Assembly: GCA_949592205.1 (NCBI GenBank) | Contig: CATIUR010000004.1 | Span: 69,661,837 to 69,725,836 of the forward strand | DNA from: Helichrysum umbraculigerum | Taxonomy: Eukaryota; Streptophyta; Magnoliopsida; Asterales; Asteraceae | Length of the DNA: 64,000 nucleotides | Direction: 5' to 3' | Shown here: in pieces, positions 44,398-57,673 of the stretch | Layout of the letters: each line of letters opens with the position of its first letter | Position numbering within the stretch: the stretch's first letter is position 1 | Notes under the pieces: generated by a model | The model's database searches: none | The model's input: only the letters and a program-made list of their open reading frames with translations | Told to the model about the DNA's origin: nothing | Program-made: the position numbers and the translations under genes

Positions 44398-47378
44398 TGT
44401 AACACCCCTAAATTTCGGGTTGCAGAAGCGGTCGGGTCGGGGTGTTACCAATCAAATATCACAAGCACAAAGATATAGCAAACGACTCTAAATGAGACGT
44501 TTTGAAAATAGTTATTACATTACCAAAATACGTTTTACAAAGCTGCGTGTTTATAGTAAATTTCACATTACATAATTTAGAAATATAAAAGTAAACGTAA
44601 AGTGTCCCAAATGTATGAAAGCATGCGACTCGAGCTAGGATCCTGATAGGCCGATCCTACTATAGCAGTACCTGAAAATGCACACTAAAATGGTCAGATG
44701 GAAAGCTGGTGAGTTCACAGGTTTAGTTAAACGATTTGTAATGTTGAAAAACATTATAAGATACGAAAATAGTTTGTAAATCGTGTGATGAAGTTAAGCT
44801 ATGATTGCTCCCATGAGCAATATTACGGACCATTAAGTAAACCTACAGATCTAAGTCGATAGGGTACTAATGGTGATAACCTGAGAACAAACATAAACTA
44901 GTGTGAATTCTATTACAACAAGTACGACTCGTAGCAATACTAATGAGAGCAAGTATTAACCTATATTAATACAAATGATAGTGAGTAACAATTCATATTG
45001 ATTTAAAATGATGACGAGTAACAACTCGTATCGTTTTAGAATGATGACGAGTAACAACTCGTATTGATTTAAAATGATGACGAGTAACAACTCGTATTGA
45101 TTTAAAATGATGACGAGTAACAACTCGTATTGATTTAAAATGATGACTAGCAGCAGCTAGCATGGCTTTACTGATCTCTAGCAGCAGCTAGAATTGCTTT
45201 ACCCCCTAGCAGCAGCTAGAGTTGCTTTATCCCCTAGCAGTAGCTAGAATTGCTTTATCCCCTAGCAGTAGCTAGAATTGCTTTATCCCCTAGCAGTAGC
45301 TAGAATTGCTTTATCCCCTAGCAGTAGCTAGAATTGCTTTATTGAATGACGAGAATTAACTCGTCATGATTTATGATTTGTATTTATATGAAGGTATGTA
45401 TTTTAATACACACCAGTGGATTTGATATAGCACCGAGTGCTTGAGATAACAAATATGTAAGTATATAATATGTATATATATATATATATATACTTAGTTA
45501 ACAAATAGAACACACAGGATGTTATCGATTATGATTTAACATAGAAATGATGCAGATACTCAGGTGGTACCTACGATTATCATATAATGTATGAAAACGA
45601 TTTAACGTATCTAAGGATGTACAAACATAACTTAGATATTGGATGTAGCAAAATGAACCTAGGTATGAACAGTCATCACCTAAGTATATGGATACAGTAC
45701 CAAGTACTATGCTAGTGTATGCTACTATTGTATACTCCTAGCCTCCAGCCTAGCAAGTATATGGAGATCTATGGGTGATGTTCACTCAAGTACTAGCCTA
45801 AGCCCAGTAACTATGGAACATAAGAGTAGGGAAAAGCTATGGTCCCTAAAGCAATCACATGAATACTTAACACATTTAAGTACCATTGAGAAAAGTTATT
45901 GATGTGGAAACATAATGTTTATGTCAAATGGATTGAATTCATTTAAGAATTGAAATGATTTAACTGAGTATGCATTCTCCCCCAAAACATATAAAACGAT
46001 TAAAAGGTGGGGTCATGAACTCACCTTTGGGTGCTAGCGTCCTAGGATACGCGTGTCGTTCCAATGAAACCTCCTAGTGTCCTAAACATGTGAGGTTTAA
46101 AGTGAGTGAATGGACGTTGAATGAACTATCCATATTATTGGTTATTCGATAAGATTACACACCAAAGTATTCGTTATATGATTATATTCGATGTTTGTAA
46201 AATGATTGTGGCTCGTTGGTGTTGGTTTGAAATTATATTTCAAAGATATGTTTTGCTTTGTTTTCGTAAAAATATTCGTCTCATATATTTATACGATAAA
46301 AGTTTGTTGTTAAAATGATTTGGCGATGCTGCACCGTTTTGGCCATATCTCCCTCATATGAACTCGGATTTAGGCGATCAAGCTGCCCAGACGACCGCGA
46401 CTCAGAGGGCTACAACATGCAGGTGGGTGATCCGCGGATCATGGCCTGATCCGCCGGATCTTGGCTTGATCCGCCGGATCATGGCCGGATCACGTGTTTT
46501 TGCAGGTTTTGGGCTGATCCGCCGGATCAGGGTGTTTTTCAGGCTCTGTTTCGAAGTTTTTACCCCCCAAATCATATCTAACTTAATTATAATCAATTGT
46601 TACACCTAGATAACGTTTTTACATGTTAATATAAGTATATTAAACACAAAATTAAAGAGAAATCGAAAGTTTCCTTACGAAATTGAAATTGGAACCGTGG
46701 ATGATGATGAACACGATGGTGATTATGATGATGATCCAAGATGATGATTTTGATGATGAAGATGATCAAGATGAAGATGATTATGATGTTGCTGCTGATT
46801 TTGATCCTGTTAATGTTTTTGTTGTTGTTGTTTGAATTGGAACGAGAGAGATAGAGCCGAGAGATAGAGACTGGGTGTGCGTGTGTGTGATTGAATTATT
46901 GGAGCCAGTTCCAATTATTGATGTTAGTTGGTAAATTTTAGACCCGTGTTTGTTTACCCGATCGTAATTTAGTATAATGTTTTAACATGATAACTTTCCA
47001 AAAATGAAATCGTATATGTTTTTCATTGAAGTATTTTATAAAAATACTTTTAGTGAGTTATAAAAATATAACTTTGTTTCAACTTATTTTGACGGATAGT
47101 TTTCATTGTACTAAAGGTGTTTAAAATCTGAAACGAGTAAATAATAATTATTCTTATCAATAATATATTATTTAAAAATGTTTTGCACCAACGTCCATTT
47201 TGGGTTTCTGCGTTCTGCCAGATTTGTTTATACACGATTATTAAAAAAATCATTTCATGTTATATATCTATAATTATACATATAATAATTGAATACTTTG
47301 GTATTAGGTGTATATGATACACATATTGAAAGTTTAAATTTGGCGCGAAAATTTGACCATTTTTGTTCGGGTGTCACA
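44398..47378 (-). repeat. G4 3' LTR (left copy)
   Basis: It includes a 33-bp repeat (about 44985-45145; ACGAGT/ACTCGT arms), a 28-bp repeat (about 45145-45345; CTAGC/GCTAG arms), a TA run near 45475, and TGATCCGCCGGATC units (46428-46530). It keeps GGACGTTGGT (47196-47187) and a donor-like GTAAG (46678) at about 700 nt from its own 5' end, but lacks the AAACGAAC block. ORFs within are translations of repeats. Confidence 0.92.
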
Positions 47379-49530
47379 TTCTCCCCCTGTTAAGAAAATT
47401 TCGTCCCGAAATTTCAAGTGTAGTTGTGGTTGTGTGAGGTCCGGGGAGAAGTGTGCGTATATGTGAATACTTCGATGCGAGTATATCTCGCTGTATGAAT
47501 TAGCTATAAGTCATGTATTGAGTTTTTGGGTGCTAATCAAATAATTGCTCCTATGAGTAATGTTATGGGTACTATGAAACCTAAATTCTATTTCAATAGA
47601 ATTCTGAAGGTTTAATACTGAAACCCTAGTAAGATCCTTACTAGTTAAGGTATTATTTCATTTTCACAAAATAATATTTTATATGTGGTAATTGAAGCCT
47701 AACACTTTCCTGCCCTACTAATAGGGGATGCTAACGTGTCACCTGACATAGGTTATGTCTCTACACCAATAATGATACTACTCTACAGGTAGTGTGACAA
47801 AGTTGCTAAACTAAGAGTGGCAGACATAATGATGTCTAAAGGATTTGGAAGCCAGTCAATCCATGACTGCTTGGTAGCTTATCTTAATAGTCAAATTCTG
47901 ACTATCTCATTATTCGAATCTTAGCTAAATTATGCCTACAAGGTGAATGTTAACCAGGTAGTCCTATGTGTAAACCTTGAGTGTTACATTGGCTTAGTGT
48001 GATTAACTGATTCTTTAATAACAAGAATAAAACGACAAAATGTGAGATCTTTATTCAAAGGTTATGATTATCACAAATGCATACATAAGAAAGTATTACA
48101 ATTGTTCGATGTGACAGCCAATGTGGTAAAATGATAAGATTCGACAACCACTTAAGGTATGTGTTTGAAAATCTTTAGACTTTTTAGTTGTCAAGACGTG
48201 AATAGCTCACGTATGTTTATAATGAATGATTAGAGATGTTGTAGTCTCAATGTGTAGTTGTCATAATGACTAAATAACGTTTTCAATGTAGTGTTCAAGA
48301 CTATGTCATCGGGGTAGTCCTATGGACATTGATGTAGTATTATCATACTGTGAATATAGCTCTAATGAGTCAAAATGCAGCACTCAAAGTACCGAAATGA
48401 GGTAACAACATACCATGAAGTGCAGTGCTAGAAGCACAGTAATGTTGTACTAACGTACTATGAATGTAGTACCGAAGTACTATGAAATGCAGCACCGTGT
48501 GCCGTAATGCAGTGCCTGAGGCATTGTAATGCCGTACTCATGTACAGTAAAATGCAGTATCAATCATACTGTGAATGCAGCACTAAGTGTCGTGAGTGCA
48601 GCAACCCCTGTGCCGTATGTATGTATGAATCATATGTTGTTCATATGTAGCTCTAATTCAAAAATGTGTTTATGTAGTTTATCAAATGTAGCACAAAGGC
48701 TAAAATGTAAGTGTCGAGGCACTAAAGTATTGAATTGATTGATCTAAATGATCAAGTTGTGATTTTGATAATTTTTGTGGACTTAGTCAACACTAATCCA
48801 ATGATATCCAGCATGGTCAAAGTTGATTTCGAGACGCACATAAGTCGTTGAGTTTTCGGTTCAATTGTTGGAAGAATGTTCCAAAACGTTTGTGTGTTGA
48901 GGGTATCTATTCCATAGATAACATTTTTGCCTCATTCCTGAGGTTCAGCGATAAGTAAGATATTCTCCTATGTGTACATATGGAGAAAGTGTCGAGTTGT
49001 GATTGTGAGGAAGATGGCGATGTGCCTCTTCGCGAGTATATGACGATACAGCGGAATGTGTTATTAACGATGGCGCGTGTATAAACAGGTAAGCGGTAGT
49101 GGATGAGAACAAGTCTCATTATTTGTATTGAGTAATGTTGTGATGGCCATGCTTGGCATTTTTGAATGGCATGTGCTTTGATGAATGAGTTATCGAGTGA
49201 GGTCTATATATATTCTACATATATAATGACATAGAAAACAACACACAGATAAGGCCTATTCATATATACCTACAGTACATAAAATAGCCTACAGTGTCTA
49301 GCACAAAACAATCAGAGTCAACTAGTGCATTCCGGTTTAAATATAACCCCTTTCAGATATCACATCATCTTTATTTAATTGTACATAACTTGCCAGGCTA
49401 TGTTAAATTAGATTCGTATGATGTGATCCCTGAACCAGTCATACCTAGCAAGAAATACTGCCTAACGGTCATAGTCTAGGCCCACTAAATGCAACCTAGT
49501 TCACTATAACCTTAGGCTCTGATACCAATC
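47379..49530 (-). other. G4 internal region, non-coding
   Basis: PPT and pre-PPT inverted repeat lie at the left (about 47379-47416), PBS at the right (49527-49515, minus). In between is AT-rich sequence with no gene, apart from a striking run of short hairpins at about 48325-48620. The 230 bp next to the PBS align with the leaders of G1-G3. Confidence 0.8.
48325..48620. repeat. Degenerate hairpin repeat in G4
   Basis: Roughly 20-24 nt units of the form ATGCAG plus a small hairpin. Stems differ between units but remain paired: TAGTAC/GTACTA (48467-48482), GCAC/GTGC (about 48492), TGCC/GGCA (about 48513), GTAC/GTAC (about 48534), CAGTAT/ATACTG (about 48555), CACT/AGTG (about 48581). Confidence 0.65.
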
Positions 49531-52500
49531 TGTAACACCCCCAAATTTCGGGTTGCGGAAGCGGTCGGGTCGGGGTGTTACCAATCAAATATCACAAGCA
49601 CAAAGATATAGCAAACGACTCTAAATGAGACGTTTTGAAAATAGTTATTACATTACCAAAATACGTTTTACAAAGCTGCGAGTTTATAGTAAATTTCCAA
49701 TTACATAATTTGGAAATATAAAAGCAAACGTAAAGTGTCCCAAATGTATGAAAGCATGCGACTCGAGCTAGGATCCTGATAGGCCGATCCTACTATAGCA
49801 GTACCTGAAAATGCACACTAAAACGGTCAGCTGGAAAGCTGGTGAGTTCACAGGTTTAGTTAAACAATTTGTAATGTTGAAAAACATTATAAGATACGAA
49901 AATAGTTTGTAAATCGTGTGATGAAGTTAAGCTATGATTGCTCCCATGAGCAATATTACGGACCATTAACTAAACCTACAGATCTAAGTCGATAGGGTAC
50001 TAATGGTGATAACCTGAGAACAAACATAAACTAGTGTGAATTCTATTACAACAAGTATGACTCGTAGCAATACTAATGAGAGCAAGTATTAACCTATATT
50101 AATACTAATGATAGTGAGTAACAATTCATATTGATTGAAAATGATGACGAGTAACAACTCGTATCGATTTAGAATGATGACGAGTAACAACTCGTATTGA
50201 TTTAGAATGATGACGAGTAACAACTCGTATTGTTTTAGAATAATGACGAGTAACAACTCGTATTGATTTAAAATGATGACGAGTAATAACTCGTATTGAT
50301 TTAAAATGATGACGAGTAACAACTCGTATTGATTTAAAATGATGACGAGTAACAACTCGTATTGATTTAAAATGATGACGAGTAATAACTAGCATGGCTT
50401 TACTGATCTCTAGCAGCAGCTAGAATTGCTTTACCCCCTAGCAGCAGCTAGAATTGCTTTATCCCCTAGCAGCAGCTAGCAGTAGCTAGAATTGCTTTAT
50501 CCCGTAGCAGTAGCTAGAATTGCTTTATCCCCTAGCAGTAGCTAGAATTGCTTTATTGAATAACGAGAATTAACTCGTCATGATTTATGATTTGTATTTA
50601 TATGAAGGTATGTATTTTAATACACACCAGTGGATTTGATATAGCACCGAGTGCTTGAGATAACAAATATGTAAGTATATAATATGTATATATATATATA
50701 TATACTTAGTTAAAAAATAGAACACACAGGATGTTATCGATGATGATTTAACATAGAAATGATGCAGATACTCAGGTGGTACCTACGATTATCATATAAT
50801 GTATGAAAACAATTTAACGTATCTAAGGATGTACAAACATAACTTAGATATTGGGTGTAGCAAAATGAACCTAGGTATGAACAGTCATCACCTAAGTATA
50901 TGGATACAGTACGAAGTATTATGCTAGTGTATGTTACTATTGTATACTCCTAGCCTCCAGCCTAGCAAGTATATGGAGATCTATGGGTGATGTTCACTCA
51001 AGTACTAGCCTAAGCCCAGTAACTATGGAACATAAGAGTAGGGAAAAGCTATGGTCCCTAAAGCAATCACATGAATACTTAACACATTTAAGTACCATTG
51101 AGAAAAGTTATTGATGTGGAAACATAATGTTTATGTCAAATGGATTGAATTCATTTAAGAATTGAAATGATTTAACTGAGTATGCATTCTCCCCCAAAAC
51201 ATATAAAACGATTAAAAGGTGGGGTCATGAACTCACCTTTGGGTGCTAGCGTCCTAGGATACGCGTGTCGTTCCAATGAAACCTCCTAGTGTCCTAAACA
51301 TGTGAGGTTTAAAGTGAGTGAATGTACGTTGAATGAACTATCCATATTATTGGTTATTCGATAAGATTACACTCCAAAGTATTTGTTATATGATTATATT
51401 CGATGTTTGTAAAATGATTGTGGCCCGTTGGTGTTGGTTTGAAATTATATTTCAAAGATATGTTTTGCTTTGTTTTCGTAAAAATATTTGTCTCATATAT
51501 TTATACGATAAAAGTTTGTTGTTAAAATGATTTGGCGATGCTGCACCGTTTTGGCCATATCTTCCTCATACGAACTCGGATTTAGGCGATCAAGCTGCCC
51601 AGAGGACCACGACTCAGAGGGCTACAACATGCAGGTGGGTGATCCACCGGACCATGGCCTGATCCGCCGGATCTTGGCTTGATCCGCCGGATCATGGCCG
51701 GATCACGTGTTTTTGCAGGTTTTGGGCTGATCCGCCGGATCACAGCTTGATCCGCCGGATCAGGGTGTTTTTCAGGCTCTGTTTCGAAGTTTTTACCCCC
51801 CAAATCATATCTAACTTAATTATAATCAATTGTTACATCTAGATAACGTTTTTACATGTTAATATAAGTATATTAAACACAAAATTAAAGAGAAATCGAA
51901 AGTTTCCTTACGAAATTGAAATTGGAACCGTGGATGATGATGAACACGATGGTGATTATGATGATGATCCAAGATGATGATTTTGATGATGAAGATGATC
52001 AAGATGATCAAGATGAAGATGATTATGATGTTGCTGCTGATTTTGATCTTGTTAATGTTTTTGTTGTTGTTGTTTGAATTGGAACGAGAGAGATAGAGCC
52101 GAGAGATAGAGACTGGGTGTGCGTGTGTGTGATTGAATTATTGGAGCCAGTTCCAATTATTGATGTTGGTTGGTAAATTTTAGACCCGTGTTTGTTTACC
52201 CGATCGTAATTTAGTATAATGTTTTAACATGATAACTTTCCAAAAATCAAATCGTATATGTTTTTCATTGAAGTATTTTATAAAAATACTTTTAGTGAGT
52301 TATAAAAATATAACTTTGTTTCAACTTATTTTGACGGATAGTTTTCAATGTACTAAAGGTGTTTAAAATCTGAAACGAGTAAATAATAATTATTCTTATC
52401 AATAAGATATTATTTAAAAATGTTTTGCACCAACGTCCATTTTGGGTTTCTGCGTTATGCCAGATTTGTTTATACACGATTATTAAAAAAATCGTTTCAT

Positions 52501-52620
52501 GTTATATATCTATAATTATACATATAATAATTGAATACTTTGGTATTGGGTGTATATGATACACATATTGAAAGTTTAAATTTGGCACGAAAATTTGACC
52601 CTTTTTGTTCGGGTGTCACA
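49531..52620 (-). repeat. G4 5' LTR (right copy)
   Basis: 109 bp longer than its partner because tandem arrays changed: more 33-bp units (about 50115-50390), fewer 28-bp units (about 50400-50560) and more GATCCGCCGGATC units (51638-51765). Substitutions are few, so repeat copy number has changed faster than base sequence. Confidence 0.92.
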
Positions 52621-52625
52621 ATTAC

Positions 52626-54267
52626 ACAGACAACTAGTGCGACACTACCTAAGTGCCGCATGTAACCTATAAGTGACGCATACAAGTGACGCTAAAACAG
52701 GCTGTTTGACACTTACATTTTATACAAGTATGGAATATACTTAAAACGTAAACGTACTTTACTCGGCACTACTTATACATGAAAATACTATACTTTGGAA
52801 GTATACAACAATACTTGAATACGTACAAGACTATACTAAACTGAACGTGAGATTTCACTCACACACGCACACGAGATTACACTCGAAATACTTAGGAGAT
52901 TACACTCCAACGAACTTACACTTGTACACTACACGGGATTGCACCCGATACGAACTTACAAGTTCACTCACTAGTTACGTGCGGGATTACACGTTAACTG
53001 ATACGAGCTTACACTCGAACACTTACAAGGATTCACTTGTACCCTTTGGGGATTAAGCCCATTGGAACTTACGCGAACGATACACGATGTGATACAAACA
53101 AACAATTATACAAGTACGCTTTACAACTGTACAACTACTATGAATACATAATAATAATGGATGGAATTATTATTATACGCCAATACCAACGGGCCGTACA
53201 ACTTTTCGACAAACTACCACTTACAAACGAATACAAACGTACAAACAACTAATGGTCATTTACTAGTTTGGGAACAACTAGCATGGATACTTTACAAGTA
53301 TTCCATTTACTTACTAAACCTTATGCGTATTAGGACGCTAAGGGTTGCTAGTTCGGGATACTACTTTGCTTGCTTACTGCATTGTCTGCTAGACTCAGGT
53401 GAGTCTCACAGCCCCTACTTTACTGTTTTATACTCAGGGGTGAGATGCATTACTATTTTACATGAACACACAAACTTACTTGCTGCCATGATTTACTTAC
53501 TGTACGGAATTACGGATACGCCAATTGCATGAGTTTTGACTAATCCAATGAAAACCTCCGTAATCATAGTTGTTAGTTATGTGATAAGCGCGAGTTTTAG
53601 TATATGGATCCATATGGGACTGACAATCCCCGCCCGGGGTAGCACGCACTACCACAAATCGTTACTGTAGAAACGGGCGTTTCTTACTCGTTACATGTGA
53701 ATGTTTTTGGATTAACATTCACGGGGGGTACTACTACTTACTATACGTTAAGCTTCAACTATGGTGGCTCATGGCAAGGGTATCAAACGGTTAGCATGAC
53801 CTGCAACCACCCACTTATCAAAACTTAAGTGAACGGTTAGCATGACCTGTGATCGTTACTTACTGGCTGGCTTATGATTTACAACTACTACTTGTGTGTT
53901 CAAACCATTTACTTACTTACAAACCTGTGAGATTCACCAACCTTTTTGGTTGACCGTTTTAGTAATGCTTCTCAGGTACACAACATCAGTAGGGATGCCC
54001 AGCAGGATAAGCTTACTTAGCTCGAGTCGCATGCATTTACAAGCTTGGAGATTTACATACATTACTTTTGTATTTACTGTTATGTATTAGAATCTCTAGG
54101 AATTTACACGAAACTCGAGCTTGTATTTTGAATTACTTATGTATTAATGTAATAACTTTTCGAACGTCTCATTTAGAGTCGTTCACTGTATCCTTTGTGC
54201 TTGTGATTATTGATTAGTAACACCCAAAATGTCGCTTCCGCAAACTGTTAAATTTGGGGGTGTTACA
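52626..54267 (+). repeat. G3 3' LTR, right part
   Basis: Resumes after G4 and matches the 5' LTR from about 37971 on. It ends GGGTGTTACA at 54267. ACTCAGGGG is intact here (about 53434). Confidence 0.92.
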
Positions 54268-54272
54268 CTTTT

Positions 54273-56297
54273 GAACTACAGCGGTTCTATCAGGTATGTG
54301 TTTATATTTATTTGATTATACACCTATATCCACAAGTTATAATTTGTTTATTTTATTGAAAATTTTAGATGGCTTCATTATATGATATACTGGTAGGCAA
54401 ATTATATAACATTTTCTAAGCCTTAAAAAGTTAATTAACTACGTGTTTGTTATCTTGTGTTACTATTCTATGATGTATGACATTAGTCTTAATTGTTAAA
54501 TGATGGTATTGCCATACACTGTTATCATGCATTTTAATTTGAATTGACAAATAGTAGCAATATGGGTATTAACTTAATTACTGGTAACTTTGTTGTACTA
54601 AGTACAGATCTGAAACCTTTAATTAAATTAATATTCTCAAATGTATTTTGAATTATGCTTGAAGGGATTCTCTGTTGTACTACGTAAAGACTTGGATAAC
54701 ATAGCATATTCAAAGTATGTCTAATATTTGTCTAACCTTAAAATTCAAGTGTATGTTATATGTTTCGAAAAGATACATCATTTAGTAACCGCTACCTTGA
54801 AATTTAATGATGCAGTGTTATGAGTTTTACTTGAATTCTTCAGTATGTCATATAATAGGAAGCACTTGATAATATTCATACTAACAATAAATTGTTTACT
54901 TAGAAAATTTAGTATAATTTGTTTATGTGGATCATAATACCGGTAATCGTCTTGGACTGTCTATAAATAAAATATTCACTTTATGTGAGTAATGCATTTA
55001 TTAATTATGCTATGTGGATAAAGGTACCTAAGATATAGTTTTATAAATATAAATGTATCAATGATGAATTTAGTTGTAATTTTATAGTAATTTATTTGAA
55101 TTTCATGAGGTATGTATACTACCAATCTGCTTAGACTTTTAAATATGTACTTAATTACTTATTCTTTCTAATATGATCCCTAAAGCAGATAAATTCTTAT
55201 TCATTTTGTTTATGTATTGTGTTTTGCTCAAGTGATTAATAAACTGGTACTTGATACCAATATTTACATAATTGTGTTTTTATCTTATTTTAGTTTTTGT
55301 TTAATTTAAGTTTCTGTGTTTATTAGGTTTTACCCTTCGGAATTAAATTATACTGAATATTTTTGAGTTGAACAAACGTAACAATTTACAAGTGAAAATT
55401 ACGTTTTAATTTAGACTTGTAAAAATAATGGGTTTTATTTATACTTAGAATTAAATTCGCAAATTACTTAATCATGCTAGTCGACCCAACTCTGCGGATC
55501 GAGTTTAAAACGTGCGAAGCGAGTTTAAGGCATAAAGGGGGTCAAATGAGTCAAGCCAACCCACTGAACCCAGATCATTCGCGAGTTCACTAAAGCTTGC
55601 GAATCCACTTCAGCGGCGAAACGAGGCGAAATCTATATTTCGTTTGATTTCGATTTTACAAGTAATAGGAACGAGTTTTTGATCCGTAGACTTCATACAT
55701 CTTCACTTTACGAACATTTTGAGGTATAATGCAACGGATTTCACCGTGTAAATAACGAGAAATCGAAGTTTTCATAAACTTAGGGTTTCAGGTTATAAAC
55801 GAAATGATTCACGTCGATTAAGGACTTTGTTTAGCATGAATAGTTAGGGTTAATGTTAAACGATGCTTAATAAATGTAAATAAATCAATAGATCACGTTA
55901 AAATCAACGGATTAATTGATTTTGAAAATCAACTTGCGACGGCTGTTCATCGAACGAGTTGAGTTTTCAACTCGACTCGCATACTTGAACGAAGCGAGTT
56001 GAGAACCTATTGCAAGTTGACTTGTTGACTTCGCGAACCGAGTTCATCTGTGAATCGACTCGGTAGGCGAGTTGACCATTTGGCGAGTTGACATGCGAAC
56101 CGAGTTGAACTCGATTCGCTAGGTCAGTTTATGCGAGTCCAGTACTTAGATAAATTTTATTTTTAAGAAGTGATATAATGTTAAGACTTTTTAAGTAATA
56201 AATTTTATGTAATGGATTTGTATTTTATTAGACTTACGACTTTTTAGTTATAAGTTAAATTTTTACATATATGACTTGAGACTATTTATGTAACGAG

Positions 56298-56362
<65 letters not shown>

Positions 56363-56471
56363 TTTAAATTTAAACTAGGATGTAAGATGAATTAAGATTC
56401 ATAATACGTTATAGTTTAAAGTCTTTTTATCGTGCATTAAAATTATATCTCTTGTAGGTGTTTATTTTACA
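54273..56471 (+). other. SIRE region between pol and ORF3
   Basis: About 2.2 kb, AT-rich, without a supported ORF. From 55492 to 56135 it has a dense cluster of GCGAGTTGAG, GCGAATCGAC and GCGAACCGAG motifs like those in the SIRE LTR and leader, including a foldback of GAGTTGA with TCAACTC near 55958. A (TA)n microsatellite spans about 56300-56360. The last bases, TTTATTTTACAG (ending 56472), are a strong splice-acceptor-like sequence 2 nt upstream of the ORF3 ATG. Confidence 0.65.
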
Positions 56472-57503
56472 GATATGGCGAGAGCATTTGACAAGGGACA
56501 CAATATTCTTGTGGATCTGAACCTTGAAGCCAAGCGGGCTGATAGGGTTGCTGATATTCTTCACTTTCTTGCATGGTCACGTATTCGATACGCCATTACG
56601 GCCAATCCACCTATTTCTCAAGCGATTCTGAACGATTTCTGGACGGATATTGCATATGACGAATCTGTCAACCCACCAGAGATTAGGACAACGGTTAATG
56701 GACAACCGGTTGTATTTACTGCTGGATATCTTCGTGAGGTATTGCAGCTTGGTACGGAGGAACAGGAGAATGGAGATACGGAGTTTCCCATGGATTTTAT
56801 CGAGGGAGCTATAGGCCGTATGGGTTATACTGGTGATAGGCGCGGACGTCAGTTCCAGAAACCTCTGGTTATCGGTCAGTGGAGGTTTCTATGGCACGTG
56901 ATGAATATAGTTTTTGCACCGAAGATGGGTGGCTTCGATGAGTTAAGCCCTGCTATTTTATCGGTTGCACTGTCACTGGTTTATAATAAACCATACAGTC
57001 TCTGTGATTATCTTTCTGGTGAGATTGCGAAACAGATATCGGGTTCTGTTGGATCACGGTTTTTGGTTTACCCGAGGTTTTGTATGTTGATTATCCGTGC
57101 GCGTCTACCGGATTTGGCTATACCTGAACCACATCTAGTGGTTAATATGATTGATCATCGAGGGTATAACGCCATGTTTATGCAGACAGTGAGGAAAGAG
57201 GGAGTGGTAAAACCTGAGGTAAGACCACTCTTTGGGTATATTATTGACCCAAACTACGTTGCACCGCCAAATCGTGGTTGGTTGGATGTGGTTGCTCCTG
57301 CTGCTGCTGTTCCAGAGCCTGCTGCTGCTGTGGTTCCACAGGCATTGCTTGAGGATGTGTTGATACAAGCTGATCAACCAGGTCAACAGGTTGATGCTGA
57401 GGTTGCTGCACAGGTAGTGCAGGAAGTGCTAGATCAGAATGATGAGGCACAAGATCCCGAGTTGAGGGATATTGATCTGTTCTTTGAAATTACACCGGAA
57501 CAG

Positions 57504-57583
57504 GTATTATATCATTTGTATAATAATATAGATATTTAGATGTTTGATGTCATTATTAAATATAAATATCATTATATAAACAG
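57504..57583 (+). other. Candidate intron 1 of SIRE ORF3
   Basis: 80 bp, GTATTATATC to TATATAAACAG, AT-rich and with in-frame TAG codons, removed in phase 0 between CAG and GTA codons. Downstream sequence returns to coding character (VAEAEAANPEVAIP). Confidence 0.6.
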
Positions 57584-57673
57584 GTAGCTGAAGCTGAGGC
57601 TGCAAACCCAGAGGTTGCAATACCAGAGGGGGAGCAGAGACAGCTAGATAGATCAGTTGTTGTACCGGCTGAG

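Larger units (their letters stand above)
44398..52620 (-). mobile_element. G4: non-coding gypsy-type element (LARD-like)
   Basis: An 8.2 kb minus-strand element with LTRs 44398-47378 and 49531-52620 and perfect TSD attac (44393-44397, 52621-52625). The 2152-bp internal region has PBS and PPT but no ORF resembling gag or pol. Its leader and pre-PPT sequences match G1-G3, so it belongs to the same lineage group and would need proteins in trans. It is unusually rich in hairpin-forming tandem repeats. Confidence 0.92.
36442..54267 (+). mobile_element. G3: non-autonomous gypsy element (gag only), carrying G4
   Basis: LTRs are 36442-39612 (3171 bp) and 42880-44397 plus 52626-54267 (3160 bp joined across G4). 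Flanks are cttta (36437-36441) and ctttt (54268-54272), a 4/5 match to a target-site duplication. The internal 3.27 kb has PBS, leader, a damaged gag, a decayed protease stub, a second small ORF, and PPT. No RT, RNase H or integrase is present. PBS, leader and pre-PPT motif match G1 and G2, so it probably depends on their enzymes. I count roughly 1% LTR divergence, older than G1 and G2. Confidence 0.9.

Noticed and set aside
44985..45345. Regular repeats that look like a CRISPR array
   Set aside because: The units are contiguous with no unique spacers, the DNA is eukaryotic retrotransposon LTR, and no cas genes are present.
46358..46609. Opposed ORFs over the GATCCGCCGGATC repeats (also 51582-51803)
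   Set aside because: Repeat translations inside a non-coding LTR.
50089..50395. Periodic peptides such as LLLVIILNQYE, resembling a membrane protein
   Set aside because: A 33-bp DNA repeat read in two frames; hydrophobicity is a by-product of its composition.
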